This document shows positions 23,640-32,003 of a stretch of 39,292 nucleotides of DNA, one piece after another. The notes under the pieces are model-generated. The model was not told the origin of the DNA, did no database searches, and saw only the letters and a list, made by a program, of their open reading frames with translations. Made by a program: the position numbers and the translations under genes. Every line of letters starts with the position of its first letter. Position 1 is the stretch's first letter. This DNA is from an uncultured Acidimicrobiales bacterium (lineage in GTDB: Bacteria; Actinomycetota; Acidimicrobiia; Acidimicrobiales; SHLQ01), in the NCBI GenBank assembly GCA_938038815.1, contig CALHTF010000090.1, positions 1 through 39,292 of the forward strand, in the 5' to 3' direction.

Positions 23640-24671
23640 GTGGCCCCCAAACGCAACAAGTTGCGCAAAACCATCTTTGAAGCCGGAAAAGCCGTCGGTA
23701 AAGGCGCGAACAAGGCCGGCCAGATCGTGCGCGACACCGCGAGCGACCGGGGTCTCGAAAACCGACTTCCCAGCGGGGTAGCCGACAAACTGCTGCCGCC
23801 TCGCCCCCTCGAGGAAGTGCAGGCCGAACTCGACGCCCTCGTCGGACTCGATTCGGTCAAGGAGCAGGTGGCGACCCAGATCGCGTTCCTTCAGGTGCAA
23901 GAACGCCGCCGCGAACACGGTCTCGACGACATCAACACCAGCCGGCACCTGGTGTTCATGGGCAATCCCGGTACCGGCAAGACCACCGTGGCCCGCCTGC
24001 TCGCCGAAATGTACGGCTCGATCGGCTTGCTCGAGAAGGGCCACTTGGTCGAGGTCGATCGTGCGGGGCTGGTGGGCAAGTACGTCGGCCACACCGCATC
24101 GAAAACCAACAAGGTCGTGAAGCGTGCGCTCGGCGGTGTGCTCTTTATTGACGAGGCGTATGCGCTGTCGCCGCCAGGAATCCAAACCAACGATTTCGGT
24201 GCCGAAGCAATCGAAACGCTGCTCAAACGGATGGAAGACCATCGCGACCGCCTCGTGGTGGTGGTGGCTGGTTATCCGAAGCTGATGGAGCAGTTCCTGC
24301 ACTCGAACCCCGGCCTTCGGTCGCGGTTCGCACGCGAAATCGTGTTCCCCGATTACTCGACCGACGAGCTGATAAAGATCACCGAGAAGATCGCCCAGGA
24401 CTACGACTTCCACCTTTCCGACGACGCCGAAAAGGCGCTCAACCGGATCTTCAAACAGGTGGTTCGCAACGATGCCTTCGGCAACGCCCGATTCGCCCGG
24501 AACCTGTTCGAGCAAGCACTGAACAAACAAGCGGTGCGGCTCTCGCAGGGCGATGTTGGAGCGCTCGACAAGCATGCGGTTACCGAGATCACCGGCGACG
24601 ACCTCAAGGCGGCCGCGGCCCAGGTCGAAGTGCCGATCAGCGCCGAGACCCGGCGCCTGCGTCGCATCTAA
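23640..24671 (+). CDS. CbxX/EccA-type AAA+ ATPase
   Basis: A 343-residue AAA+ protein of the CbxX/CfqX (SpoVK, EccA C-terminal) group. A basic N-terminal 60 residues (RNKLRKTIFEAGKAVGKGANKAG) precede the ATPase domain: Walker A GNPGTGKT at 108-115, Walker B LFIDEA with D171 and E172, sensor 1 in VVVAGYP, and arginine finger in GLRSRF. Relatives remodel Rubisco (CbbX) or serve ESX/type VII secretion (EccA); neither Rubisco nor any ESX gene is seen here, and the TPR domain of EccA is absent. The client protein is unknown. The basic tail may bind a target. It may cooperate with the downstream E1-like enzyme, but that gene has its own promoter. Confidence 0.87.
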   Translation: MAPKRNKLRKTIFEAGKAVGKGANKAGQIVRDTASDRGLENRLPSGVADKLLPPRPLEEVQAELDALVGLDSVKEQVATQIAFLQVQERRREHGLDDINTSRHLVFMGNPGTGKTTVARLLAEMYGSIGLLEKGHLVEVDRAGLVGKYVGHTASKTNKVVKRALGGVLFIDEAYALSPPGIQTNDFGAEAIETLLKRMEDHRDRLVVVVAGYPKLMEQFLHSNPGLRSRFAREIVFPDYSTDELIKITEKIAQDYDFHLSDDAEKALNRIFKQVVRNDAFGNARFARNLFEQALNKQAVRLSQGDVGALDKHAVTEITGDDLKAAAAQVEVPISAETRRLRRI

Positions 24672-24706
24672 TCGACGATCCCCGAGCGGACTTCTCCGCT
24701 GCCGGA

Positions 24707-24712
24707 TAGCTT
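24707..24712 (+). promoter_or_regulatory. leaderless -10 element for the E1/transketolase-like gene
   Basis: TAGCTT six bases before the ATG at 24719; no ribosome-binding site between. Confidence 0.55.
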
Positions 24713-24718
24713 CGAGCC

Positions 24719-27079
24719 ATGACCTTGGCAGACGGTGCTCGTCCGGCGAATCTTGACCTTGATGTACTCGGTTCGATCGAGCAACGGGTGCTGTGGTTGG
24801 CCGCCCGCATGGTCGACTCGGCCAACCGGCGCCCGGCCGGCGAGGTAAAGGTCGGTGGGCATCAGGCGTCGTCGGCATCGATGGTGTCGATCATGACCGC
24901 CCTGTGGTTTGGCCACATCTCCGGCGAAGACAAGGTGGCCGTGAAGCCCCATGCGTCGCCGGTGTACCACGCCATCAAATACCTCACCGGCGAACTCGAC
25001 CGCTCGTACCTCACCACCCTTCGCGAGCGCGGCGGTCTGCAGGCGTATCCGTCGCGTACCAAGGACCCCGATGTCGCCGACTTCTCGACCGGTTCGGTTG
25101 GTCTCGGTGCGGTTGCGCCGCTGTTTTCTGCCCTCACCCGGCGGTATGTCGACTCGCACTTCGGTGAGCGACCAGACGCCCGGTTCTTTGCCTTGGTGGG
25201 CGACGCCGAACTCGACGAGGGCAACGTGTGGGAAGCCATCGCTGACCCCGCAACCAAAGGGTTGGGCAATTTCACGATGGTGGTTGACCTGAACCGCCAG
25301 AGTCTCGACCGGGTGATTCCCGAGATTGCGGCCGAACGGCTCAAGAGCTTCTTCGCCGATGCTGGTTGGCATGTAGCCGAGGCCAAGTGGGGTCGCCTGT
25401 TGCAAGCCAGCTTCGCCCAGCCAGGCGGCGACGCGCTGGAGGCGCACATTACGTCGATGCCGAACGAGGCGTATCAGGAGTTGTTCGCCCTCGACGGCCC
25501 GGAGATGCGACAGCGATTCCTTGCCGGGGCCGACGCTGCGGTGGCTGGCCTGGTCGCCGATCTCGACGACGACTCGCTGAAGATGCTGGTGACCGATCTT
25601 GGCGGGCACGACCTTTCGGTTCTGCTCGACACGTACCGGGCATGCGACGCGGAGCCCGACCGCCCCTCGGTCGTGTTTGCCTACACGGTGAAGGGCAAAG
25701 GCCTGCCCATGGCCGGCGACCCGATGAACCACGCAGCGCTGATGTCGCCCGACGAGATCGACGCGCTACGAGCCAAAGTGGGGCTCGACGAAAGCAACGA
25801 ATGGGACCGCTTCGATCCGACCTCGCCCGAAGGCCAGCTTTGTGGATTGGTTGGCGGCGACATCAACAACGCCAAGCGTTCCGAGCGTCCGAGCCTTCCG
25901 GTGCCCGACGCTGCACGGCCTCCGGTCACCAACGGAAAGCCGTCGACCCAGGAGGCCTTCGGCCGAATACTCGCCAGCCTCGCCGGAATCGAAGGGGTGG
26001 GCGAGCACATCGTTTCGACCGCCCCCGACGTTTCGATCTCGACCAACCTTGGCGGGTTCATCAACAAGATGGGCGTGTACGCCCCCACCGAGGCCGAGGA
26101 TTACGGCGGGTCGTCGCAGCTGCTGAAGTGGGAGCCGGGCCCGACCGGCCAGCACATCGAGCTCGGCATTAGCGAGATGAACCTGTTCATGCTGTTGGGT
26201 CAGCTTGGGCTGAGCCACGACCACCACGGGCACCATCTGATCCCGATCGGCACCGTGTACGACCCGTTTGTGCTTCGAGGCCTTGACGCCTTGATCTACG
26301 GGATCTACAACGACTCGCGGTTCATCGTTACTGGCACCCCGGCCGGCGTGACCTTGGCCCCCGAAGGCGGAGCGCACCAGTCGACCATCACCGCATCGGT
26401 AGGGGCCGAGCTGGCCAACCTCACCTATGCCGAGCCGGCGTTTGCGACCGAGGTCGACTGGCTCCTGTGCGATGCGATCGACCAGCTGGCCGCCCCCGAC
26501 GGTGCAAGCACCTATCTGCGTCTGTCCACCCGACCGATCGACCAAACCCCCTTTGCGGAAGCCTTGGAGCGCCACGGTGAGTCGGCGTTGCGGTCGTTGG
26601 TGCTCGCTGGCGGCTACCGGTTGGTTGAAGCGCCCGAAGACGGCCGACCCGGCGTCACCATCGTGACGACCGGTGTGATGGCGCCCGAAGCGCTGGCGGC
26701 CGCCGACGAGCTCGACGACGAAGGGGTGCAGGTAACCGTGGTGCACCTGACCAGCCCCGACCGGGTGTACCGGAGCTGGCGAAGTGGCTACGCATCAGCG
26801 GGATTGAGCTCGGTCGTGCGGGCGCCCAGTCATCTCCACCGACTGATTCCTTCGGCCGAGCGCCGCCGTCCGATCGTGAGCGTGCACGACGCGGCTAGCC
26901 ACAGCTTGGCGTGGCTCGGTTCGGCTATCGGGACCCGTCAGTACGCGTTGGGTGTCGACCAATTCGGCGAGTCGGGCACCATCGCCGACCTGCACGAGAT
27001 CACCGGTATCTCTGCGGGCAACATCGTGAACGCCGCGTTGATTGCCGTCTCCGAACTCGACGACCTCGACGAAGAGTAA
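24719..27079 (+). CDS. thiamine-diphosphate enzyme, pyruvate dehydrogenase E1 (AceE-type)/transketolase-like
   Basis: A 786-residue protein in the homodimeric E1/transketolase layout. The N-terminal domain has KVGGHQASSASM and KPHASPVYHAIKYLTG, matching AceE positions. The ThDP site GDAELDEGNVWEA starts at residue 161, ending near DLNRQSLD. The middle domain follows STQEAFGRILASL, and the C-terminal domain contains the AceE-like GVDQFGESGTIADL. It is about 100 residues shorter than E. coli AceE. AceE decarboxylates pyruvate and acetylates E2, but no E2 or E3 gene is present, so it may serve another 2-oxoacid or act as a carboligase. The gene is alone with a leaderless promoter. Confidence 0.8.
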   Translation: MTLADGARPANLDLDVLGSIEQRVLWLAARMVDSANRRPAGEVKVGGHQASSASMVSIMTALWFGHISGEDKVAVKPHASPVYHAIKYLTGELDRSYLTTLRERGGLQAYPSRTKDPDVADFSTGSVGLGAVAPLFSALTRRYVDSHFGERPDARFFALVGDAELDEGNVWEAIADPATKGLGNFTMVVDLNRQSLDRVIPEIAAERLKSFFADAGWHVAEAKWGRLLQASFAQPGGDALEAHITSMPNEAYQELFALDGPEMRQRFLAGADAAVAGLVADLDDDSLKMLVTDLGGHDLSVLLDTYRACDAEPDRPSVVFAYTVKGKGLPMAGDPMNHAALMSPDEIDALRAKVGLDESNEWDRFDPTSPEGQLCGLVGGDINNAKRSERPSLPVPDAARPPVTNGKPSTQEAFGRILASLAGIEGVGEHIVSTAPDVSISTNLGGFINKMGVYAPTEAEDYGGSSQLLKWEPGPTGQHIELGISEMNLFMLLGQLGLSHDHHGHHLIPIGTVYDPFVLRGLDALIYGIYNDSRFIVTGTPAGVTLAPEGGAHQSTITASVGAELANLTYAEPAFATEVDWLLCDAIDQLAAPDGASTYLRLSTRPIDQTPFAEALERHGESALRSLVLAGGYRLVEAPEDGRPGVTIVTTGVMAPEALAAADELDDEGVQVTVVHLTSPDRVYRSWRSGYASAGLSSVVRAPSHLHRLIPSAERRRPIVSVHDAASHSLAWLGSAIGTRQYALGVDQFGESGTIADLHEITGISAGNIVNAALIAVSELDDLDEE

Positions 27080-27094
27080 CGGCGCTCGTCAGGG

Positions 27095-27916
27095 TCAGAT
27101 CGTGACCGAGGTGAGGTCGGGGCCAATGATGACCTCGCCCTCAAAGTGCTCCTGTGCTTGAGCGATCCACGCCGGGTAGTCGGCGGGTTGGGGCGCTGGC
27201 ACGAGGTGGGTGAGCACCAGCTTCTTCACGCCGTTGCGAGCTGCGGTTTGCGCAGCGTCGACGACCGAGGAGTGGTAGTCGAGGATGTCGAGCATCATCG
27301 GGATGTCGGTCTGTTCGACGATGTCGGCGCGGATGACCGTCTGCACATAGGCATCGGCGTCGGTGCACAACGTGTCGAGCCCGTCGCACGGGATCGTGTC
27401 GCCCGCGAGGGCAGCCACCGAGCCATCGTGGGTGAGTCGGTAGCCGACGGTCGGGTGCACCGGTGCGTGCATGGTGGCCGCCGTGGTGATCGAAACGTCG
27501 TTGATATCGAAGGTCTCGCCCGGGCCAACCTCGGTAACGACCACGTTGGGGCCGCGGGTGAGCACCTCGTGGTGAGCGATCCGGTACCCGATGTCGGGTT
27601 CGAGGGCATCGAGTGAACGGTCGACAAATTGTTGGATCCCCGGCGGACCCCAGATGTTGAGCGGCATGTTGCCTTGGCCCATCACCCAGTGCGTGGTGAT
27701 GATGTCGTTCAGCGCACAGAGATGGTCGCTGTGCAGGTGAGTGATCAGCACACCGCTCAGAAAGATCGGAAAGGTACCCGCCCCGGTGAGGCGCATCACG
27801 GTGCCGCGGCCAGCGTCGACGAGAATCTGGGTATCGCCGGCTTTGACCAGCGTCGATGGCCCTGCCCGTTCGGCGTCGGGTAGGGGAGAACCAGTTCCGG
27901 TCAAGATGATTTCCAT
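27095..27916 (-). CDS. metallo-beta-lactamase fold hydrolase, RNase Z-like
   Basis: A 273-residue MBL-fold protein with the RNase Z/arylsulfatase-like start MEIILTGTGSPLPDAERAGPS, the zinc motif HLHSDH at residues 60-65, a further histidine in MHAPVHP, the aspartate in ALAGDT, and the last histidine in LTHLVP. RNase Z relatives process tRNA 3-prime ends, but this subgroup also holds phosphodiesterases and sulfatases; the flexible arm of true RNase Z is not evident. TAGTTT six bases before the ATG gives a leaderless start. It converges with the E1-like gene with 15 bases between stop codons. Confidence 0.82.
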   Translation of the reverse strand: MEIILTGTGSPLPDAERAGPSTLVKAGDTQILVDAGRGTVMRLTGAGTFPIFLSGVLITHLHSDHLCALNDIITTHWVMGQGNMPLNIWGPPGIQQFVDRSLDALEPDIGYRIAHHEVLTRGPNVVVTEVGPGETFDINDVSITTAATMHAPVHPTVGYRLTHDGSVAALAGDTIPCDGLDTLCTDADAYVQTVIRADIVEQTDIPMMLDILDYHSSVVDAAQTAARNGVKKLVLTHLVPAPQPADYPAWIAQAQEHFEGEVIIGPDLTSVTI

Positions 27917-27922
27917 GGCCAG

Positions 27923-27928
27923 AAACTA
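27923..27928 (-). promoter_or_regulatory. leaderless -10 element for the MBL-fold gene
   Basis: TAGTTT on the minus strand, six bases before the ATG at 27916. Confidence 0.5.
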
Positions 27929-27997
27929 GACGTGAAGATTCTGCCATTCAAATAGGCACAACAACGACGTTTGGGTCGCAACGAAGGTATCGGGCGA

Positions 27998-28003
27998 TAG
28001 CGT
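27998..28003 (+). promoter_or_regulatory. -10 element for the SGNH-like gene
   Basis: TAGCGT eight bases before the GTG at 28012; near-leaderless. Confidence 0.45.
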
Positions 28004-28011
28004 TTCGAACC

Positions 28012-28896
28012 GTGAAACTCTTTCGCCTAACCGCTGTTCTGTTGATCGGTGTGCTGCTCGGTGATGCGGGGGTTCTTGGCGGGCTTACCCGAACCGCAGC
28101 CGAATCGGCCGACCCTCCCACGTCGATCGCCGAATCGAAACTGTACGAAGATCGCCTTCGAGCCAAGGTGCCGACCACCTATTCAAACTTCACCGTTGGT
28201 TACTACGGCGACAGTTTTGGTTTCGAGGCGTCCGAGCACGCTCACCACCTACTCGATACCGGCGGCCGACTACGAGCGGTCGGAGCGTCGTTCCACGGGG
28301 TTGCGGTTTGCGATCTGTTGCCCACCATGCGATCCGACGCGGCTCGACATGAGATCTTCGGCGCCATCTTGATGTTCTCGGGCACCGCCTTCACCCCCTG
28401 CATGGCTCGCCCAGGCGGCGGGCCACTTCGGGGAAATGCCGCACTGCGCAAGTTCGAGGCCGACCTCACCGAGGCGGTCGTGTTGTTCTCCGCGGAAGGC
28501 GCCCGCGTGTATCTGGGCACGGTTCCCGAATCGCGGCTTCAGGCTGCAACCGACGACACCTGGAGTGCCCGGGTCCGCCGGATCGTCGCTCGGGTGGCCG
28601 ACAAGTACCCGCGGGCCGAACTGGTCGACTCGGCGGCATCGGTTCTCAATGCCAAAGGCGAGTACACCGACGCCCTGCCATGCTTGGAGTTCGAACCGTG
28701 CATCTTCGGCAAACGGAACCTGGTTCGCGAGTCGACCGGTGTGCACTTTTGCACCAGCGGGTTCAGCGCGGTTCCCGTGGGGATCGACACCTGTCCGGTC
28801 TGGTCGAGCGGGGCGTTCCGTTTCGCCGCGGCCTTGACGGCGCCGGTGATTGAAGATGCGCAGCGCCGACATAGTAAGCAGGCGAGACAGAACTAA
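28012..28896 (+). CDS. secreted or membrane-anchored SGNH-like hydrolase
   Basis: A 294-residue protein with an N-terminal hydrophobic segment (residues 5-27) acting as signal peptide or anchor. After it comes YYGDSFGFEA near residue 65, which fits block I (GDS, nucleophile serine) of the SGNH esterase family; a C-terminal TGVHFC near residue 245 fits the block V histidine. The intermediate Gly and Asn blocks are only loosely visible, so catalytic activity is probable rather than certain. Four or more cysteines suggest disulfides outside the cell. Family members deacylate lipids or cell-wall sugars. An alcohol dehydrogenase follows after 20 bases. Confidence 0.65.
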   Translation: MKLFRLTAVLLIGVLLGDAGVLGGLTRTAAESADPPTSIAESKLYEDRLRAKVPTTYSNFTVGYYGDSFGFEASEHAHHLLDTGGRLRAVGASFHGVAVCDLLPTMRSDAARHEIFGAILMFSGTAFTPCMARPGGGPLRGNAALRKFEADLTEAVVLFSAEGARVYLGTVPESRLQAATDDTWSARVRRIVARVADKYPRAELVDSAASVLNAKGEYTDALPCLEFEPCIFGKRNLVRESTGVHFCTSGFSAVPVGIDTCPVWSSGAFRFAAALTAPVIEDAQRRHSKQARQN

Positions 28897-28916
28897 CGCA
28901 CGAACGGAGAATCAGC

Positions 28917-30020
28917 ATGCGGGCTGCACTGTACGAGGGCGTCGAGCCCCAACTGAGCTTTGTCGACGACATCGAGATCGAAGAACCTCGACCGGGCGAA
29001 GTCATGGTGCGGGTCGCCAACTGCGGTATCTGCCATTCGGATCTGTCGATGATCGACATGATGGTCGGGTCGGGAAGTACCGCGGTTCTCGGGCACGAGG
29101 CGGCCGGGACCGTTGAGCAGGTCGGTGCGGGTGTCACCAGTGTTGCCGCCGGCGACAAGGTGCTCCTGACGCCACTTGCGCCCTGCGGCTCGTGTTACTT
29201 CTGTGCGCGGGGCGAGCCGACGGCTTGCTCGGTTGCACAGTCGTTTACCTCAGGGTTGCGTCCCGACGGCACGTCGCCGTTCTCCCGGGCCGGCGCGCCG
29301 GTACTGCGCGGCCTTGGCGTAGGAGGGTTTGGCGAGTTCACCGTGGTGCGTGAGTCAGGGGTGGTGAAGCTGGCTCCCGACACGCCGCTCGATGTTGCCT
29401 GTGTGGTTGGCTGCGCGATCCAGACCGGGGTCGGCGCGGTTATCAACACTGCTCGAGTCGAGCCCGGCGCCACCGTGCTGGTTACCGGCCTGGGCGGCAT
29501 CGGCATTTCGGTCGTGCAGGGAGCACGCCTTGCCGGGGCGAGCCAGATCATCGTGTCGGACCCGGTTGCCGAGCGCCGTGAAGCTGCGCTTCACTTTGGT
29601 GCTACCAGTGCGCTCGACCCCATGAACGACGACGTGGTCGCCAAGTCGAAAGAACTGACCAACGACATCGGTGTCGACTACGCCTTCGAGGCAGCTGGCG
29701 TGGCGCCGCTTATCGAAACCTGCGTGGAGGCATCGCGAGTCCGGGGCACCACGGTGGTGGTCGGCGTCGACGCAACGCTCGCCGCATCATCGGTGATGGG
29801 TGCAGTCCTCGCCACCTACGGCAAGCGCATTGTTGGCTCGCTGCTCGGCGACTGCCACCCCCAACGCGACATCCCCATGTTCATGGAGCTGTGGCGCCGG
29901 GGTCAGCTCGACCTCGAAGCAATGGTAAGCAACCGGTTTGCTATCGACGATGCCAACGAAGGCATTGCGGCACTGCGGGCCGCCAAAGGCATTCGAACGG
30001 TGCTGACGGTCTCCAGCTAG
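28917..30020 (+). CDS. zinc-dependent alcohol dehydrogenase (MDR family)
   Basis: A 367-residue medium-chain dehydrogenase. The catalytic zinc site starts with C36 in CGICHSD, with H in GHEAAG; the structural zinc is held by four cysteines in the CGSCYFCARGEPTAC segment near residues 90-105; the NAD-binding motif is GLGGIG. This is close to aryl-alcohol and class III-type dehydrogenases, which oxidise primary alcohols or S-linked aldehyde adducts (mycothiol-dependent formaldehyde dehydrogenase is a relative). CGGAGAA is the ribosome-binding site. Its stop codon overlaps that of the convergent malic enzyme (CTAG). Confidence 0.92.
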   Translation: MRAALYEGVEPQLSFVDDIEIEEPRPGEVMVRVANCGICHSDLSMIDMMVGSGSTAVLGHEAAGTVEQVGAGVTSVAAGDKVLLTPLAPCGSCYFCARGEPTACSVAQSFTSGLRPDGTSPFSRAGAPVLRGLGVGGFGEFTVVRESGVVKLAPDTPLDVACVVGCAIQTGVGAVINTARVEPGATVLVTGLGGIGISVVQGARLAGASQIIVSDPVAERREAALHFGATSALDPMNDDVVAKSKELTNDIGVDYAFEAAGVAPLIETCVEASRVRGTTVVVGVDATLAASSVMGAVLATYGKRIVGSLLGDCHPQRDIPMFMELWRRGQLDLEAMVSNRFAIDDANEGIAALRAAKGIRTVLTVSS

Positions 30021-31429
30021 GCGTTGGGGTTTACCCGCACGACTCCGTCGGCAACCGCGGCCGCCGCGACGGCCGGGGCCACATGGTCGACGACGGTGCG
30101 GTTAAACACCGACGGGATGATGTTCTCGGCGTGCAGTTCGTCTTCGGGGATCGCATCGGCGATGGCGACGGCCGCAGCCAGCTTCATGTTTTCGGTGATG
30201 TCGGTGGCGGCGACATCGAGCGCACCACGGAAAATGCCGGGGAAGGCCAGCACGTTGTTGATCTGGTTCGGGTAGTCGCTGCGCCCGGTGGCCATGATGG
30301 CGGCCAAGCCGTCGGCGTCCTCGGGACGGATCTCCGGGTCGGGGTTGGCCATGGCGAACACGATTGGCTTGGTGTTCATCTTGCGGATGTCGGCCGGGGT
30401 GAGCAGGTCGGGACCACTGACACCAACAAACACGTCGGCACCGGCCATCACGTCGCTCAGGGTTCCCTCGACCCGGTCTTGGTTGGTGTTCTCGGCAAAC
30501 CACTGCTTGGGCTTGTTGAGGTCGTCGCGTCCGGTCCAGATGGCACCGTGGCGGTCGGCACCGATCACGTAGCCGGCGCCGGCGTTGAGCAGGATCTTGC
30601 CGATGGCGACGCCGGCGGCGCCGACACCCGAGATCACGATTCGGAGGTCTTCGATCTTTTTGTCGACGAGCTTCAGCGAGTTGGCCAAGGCGGCGAGGGT
30701 GACCACGGCGGTGCCGTGCTGATCGTCGTGAAAGACGGGGATGTCGAGCGATTCTTTGAGCCGTTCTTCGATGTCGAACGCACCGGGGGAGGCAATGTCT
30801 TCGAGGTTTACGCCGCCGAAGGTGGGGGCGAGGCGTTCGACGGTTTCGACGATCTCGTCGGGATCTTTGGTGTCGAGGCAGATCGGGAACGCATCGACGC
30901 CAGCGAACTCCTTGAACAGCAGCGCCTTGCCCTCCATAACCGGCATGGCGGCTTCGGGGCCGATGTCGCCGAGCCCGAGTACTGCGGTGCCGTCGCTGAC
31001 GATGGCGACCGTGTTCTTTTTGATCGTGTACTCGTGGGCGAGCGACTCGTCTTCGGCGATCGCCATGCAGACCCGGGCCACACCGGGGGTGTATGCCATC
31101 GAAAGGTCGTCGGCGTCGCCAACCGACGCGAGGGTTTTCGACTCGATCTTGCCGCCTTCGTGCATGCGGAAGGTGCGGTCGTGCCACTCGAGTACGTCGA
31201 CGCCATCGAGTCCTTCGAGCGCTTCGATGATGGTGACCTGGTGTTCTTCGTTGCGGCAGTTGACGCAGATGCTGCGTTCGATCGACCGGCCCTTGGCCTC
31301 AAACCCTTCGACGACAGCGATGTTGCCGCCCAGGTCGCCAATGGCGGTGGCGAGCGCACCAAGAATGCCGGGGCTGTTCTTGAGGCGAACCCGAATGTGA
31401 ATTTGGTATGCAGCGGTAGCGGTGGCCAT
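30017..31429 (-). CDS. NAD(P)-dependent malic enzyme with N-terminal ACT domain
   Basis: A 470-residue malic enzyme of the short bacterial type, which decarboxylates malate to pyruvate. An ACT-type regulatory domain occupies residues 8-80 (RVRLKNSPGILGALATAIGDLGGNIA). The malic core then shows MAYTPGVARVC, KNTVAIVSDGTAVLGLGDIGPEAAMPVMEGK, the metal site FHDDQHGTA, the nucleotide site GVGAAGVAIG and FAMANPDPE. The ACT domain probably gives allosteric control by an amino acid or related ligand. TAGGGT six bases before the ATG indicates a leaderless mRNA. Confidence 0.94.
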   Translation of the reverse strand: MATATAAYQIHIRVRLKNSPGILGALATAIGDLGGNIAVVEGFEAKGRSIERSICVNCRNEEHQVTIIEALEGLDGVDVLEWHDRTFRMHEGGKIESKTLASVGDADDLSMAYTPGVARVCMAIAEDESLAHEYTIKKNTVAIVSDGTAVLGLGDIGPEAAMPVMEGKALLFKEFAGVDAFPICLDTKDPDEIVETVERLAPTFGGVNLEDIASPGAFDIEERLKESLDIPVFHDDQHGTAVVTLAALANSLKLVDKKIEDLRIVISGVGAAGVAIGKILLNAGAGYVIGADRHGAIWTGRDDLNKPKQWFAENTNQDRVEGTLSDVMAGADVFVGVSGPDLLTPADIRKMNTKPIVFAMANPDPEIRPEDADGLAAIMATGRSDYPNQINNVLAFPGIFRGALDVAATDITENMKLAAAVAIADAIPEDELHAENIIPSVFNRTVVDHVAPAVAAAAVADGVVRVNPNA

Positions 31430-31435
31430 CGGCGG

Positions 31436-31441
31436 ACCCTA
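31436..31441 (-). promoter_or_regulatory. leaderless -10 element for malic enzyme
   Basis: TAGGGT on the minus strand, six bases before the ATG at 31429. Confidence 0.55.
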
Positions 31442-31501
31442 GAACGAAGCCGTGACCGGCGCACAAACGGGCACCCGCGCCGGTGGGCTCGCCGCTTCAA
31501 A

Positions 31502-31507
31502 TAGAGT
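31502..31507 (+). promoter_or_regulatory. leaderless -10 element for the YbaK gene
   Basis: TAGAGT six bases before the ATG at 31514. Confidence 0.55.
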
Positions 31508-31513
31508 TGGGCG

Positions 31514-31975
31514 ATGGCAAAGATTCCTGCAACCGAGCGGTTCGCCGCCGCGATCGCTCCCTTGGGTTTTGTGCCCGACGTGGTGCGCTTTGGCGAGGAC
31601 ACCCGGACCGCCGAACAAGCGGCGGCCGCCGTCGAGTGCGATGTCGCTCAGATTGTGAAATCGCTCGTGTTCTTCGATGGCGACGAACCGGTGTTGGTGT
31701 TGACCTCGGGCGCCAACCGGGTCGACGGCGCCAAGGTCAGTGCCGATCTTCGACGAGGCAACGCTGACGACGTGCGGTCGCTCACCGGCTTCGCTATCGG
31801 CGGCACACCGCCCTTTGGTCACCTCACCAAGTTGCGAACCATCGTCGACGAGTCGTTGCTGGCGTTCGACAAAGTGTGGGCAGCCGCAGGAGCGCCAGAC
31901 TCGGTGTTCCCGATCGACCCGAAGCAGCTAGTGGAGTTCACCGACGCGTCGGTGCAGGACGTGGCCGAGGCGTAA
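31514..31975 (+). CDS. YbaK/EbsC family aminoacyl-tRNA deacylase
   Basis: A 153-residue single-domain protein of the YbaK/ProX editing family, which hydrolyses wrongly charged tRNA such as Cys-tRNA(Pro) or Ala-tRNA(Pro). Visible marks are the AAAVECDVAQIVKSLVF segment with the key lysine (K50 region), the ANRVDGAKV strand, and the substrate-gating GGTPPFGH loop. The length is normal and there is no tRNA synthetase domain. The SDR gene begins 28 bases downstream but has its own -10. Confidence 0.9.
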   Translation: MAKIPATERFAAAIAPLGFVPDVVRFGEDTRTAEQAAAAVECDVAQIVKSLVFFDGDEPVLVLTSGANRVDGAKVSADLRRGNADDVRSLTGFAIGGTPPFGHLTKLRTIVDESLLAFDKVWAAAGAPDSVFPIDPKQLVEFTDASVQDVAEA

Positions 31976-31990
31976 TCGGTCGAGGTCCAC

Positions 31991-31996
31991 TACGTT
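31991..31996 (+). promoter_or_regulatory. leaderless -10 element for the SDR gene at 32004
   Basis: TACGTT seven bases before the ATG. Confidence 0.5.
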
Positions 31997-32003
31997 CGGG
32001 GCC

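Noticed and set aside
23640..24671. Rubisco activase CbbX
   Set aside because: The ATPase domain fits, but there is no Rubisco or other Calvin-cycle gene in the window, and the basic N-terminal tail differs from what I know of CbbX.
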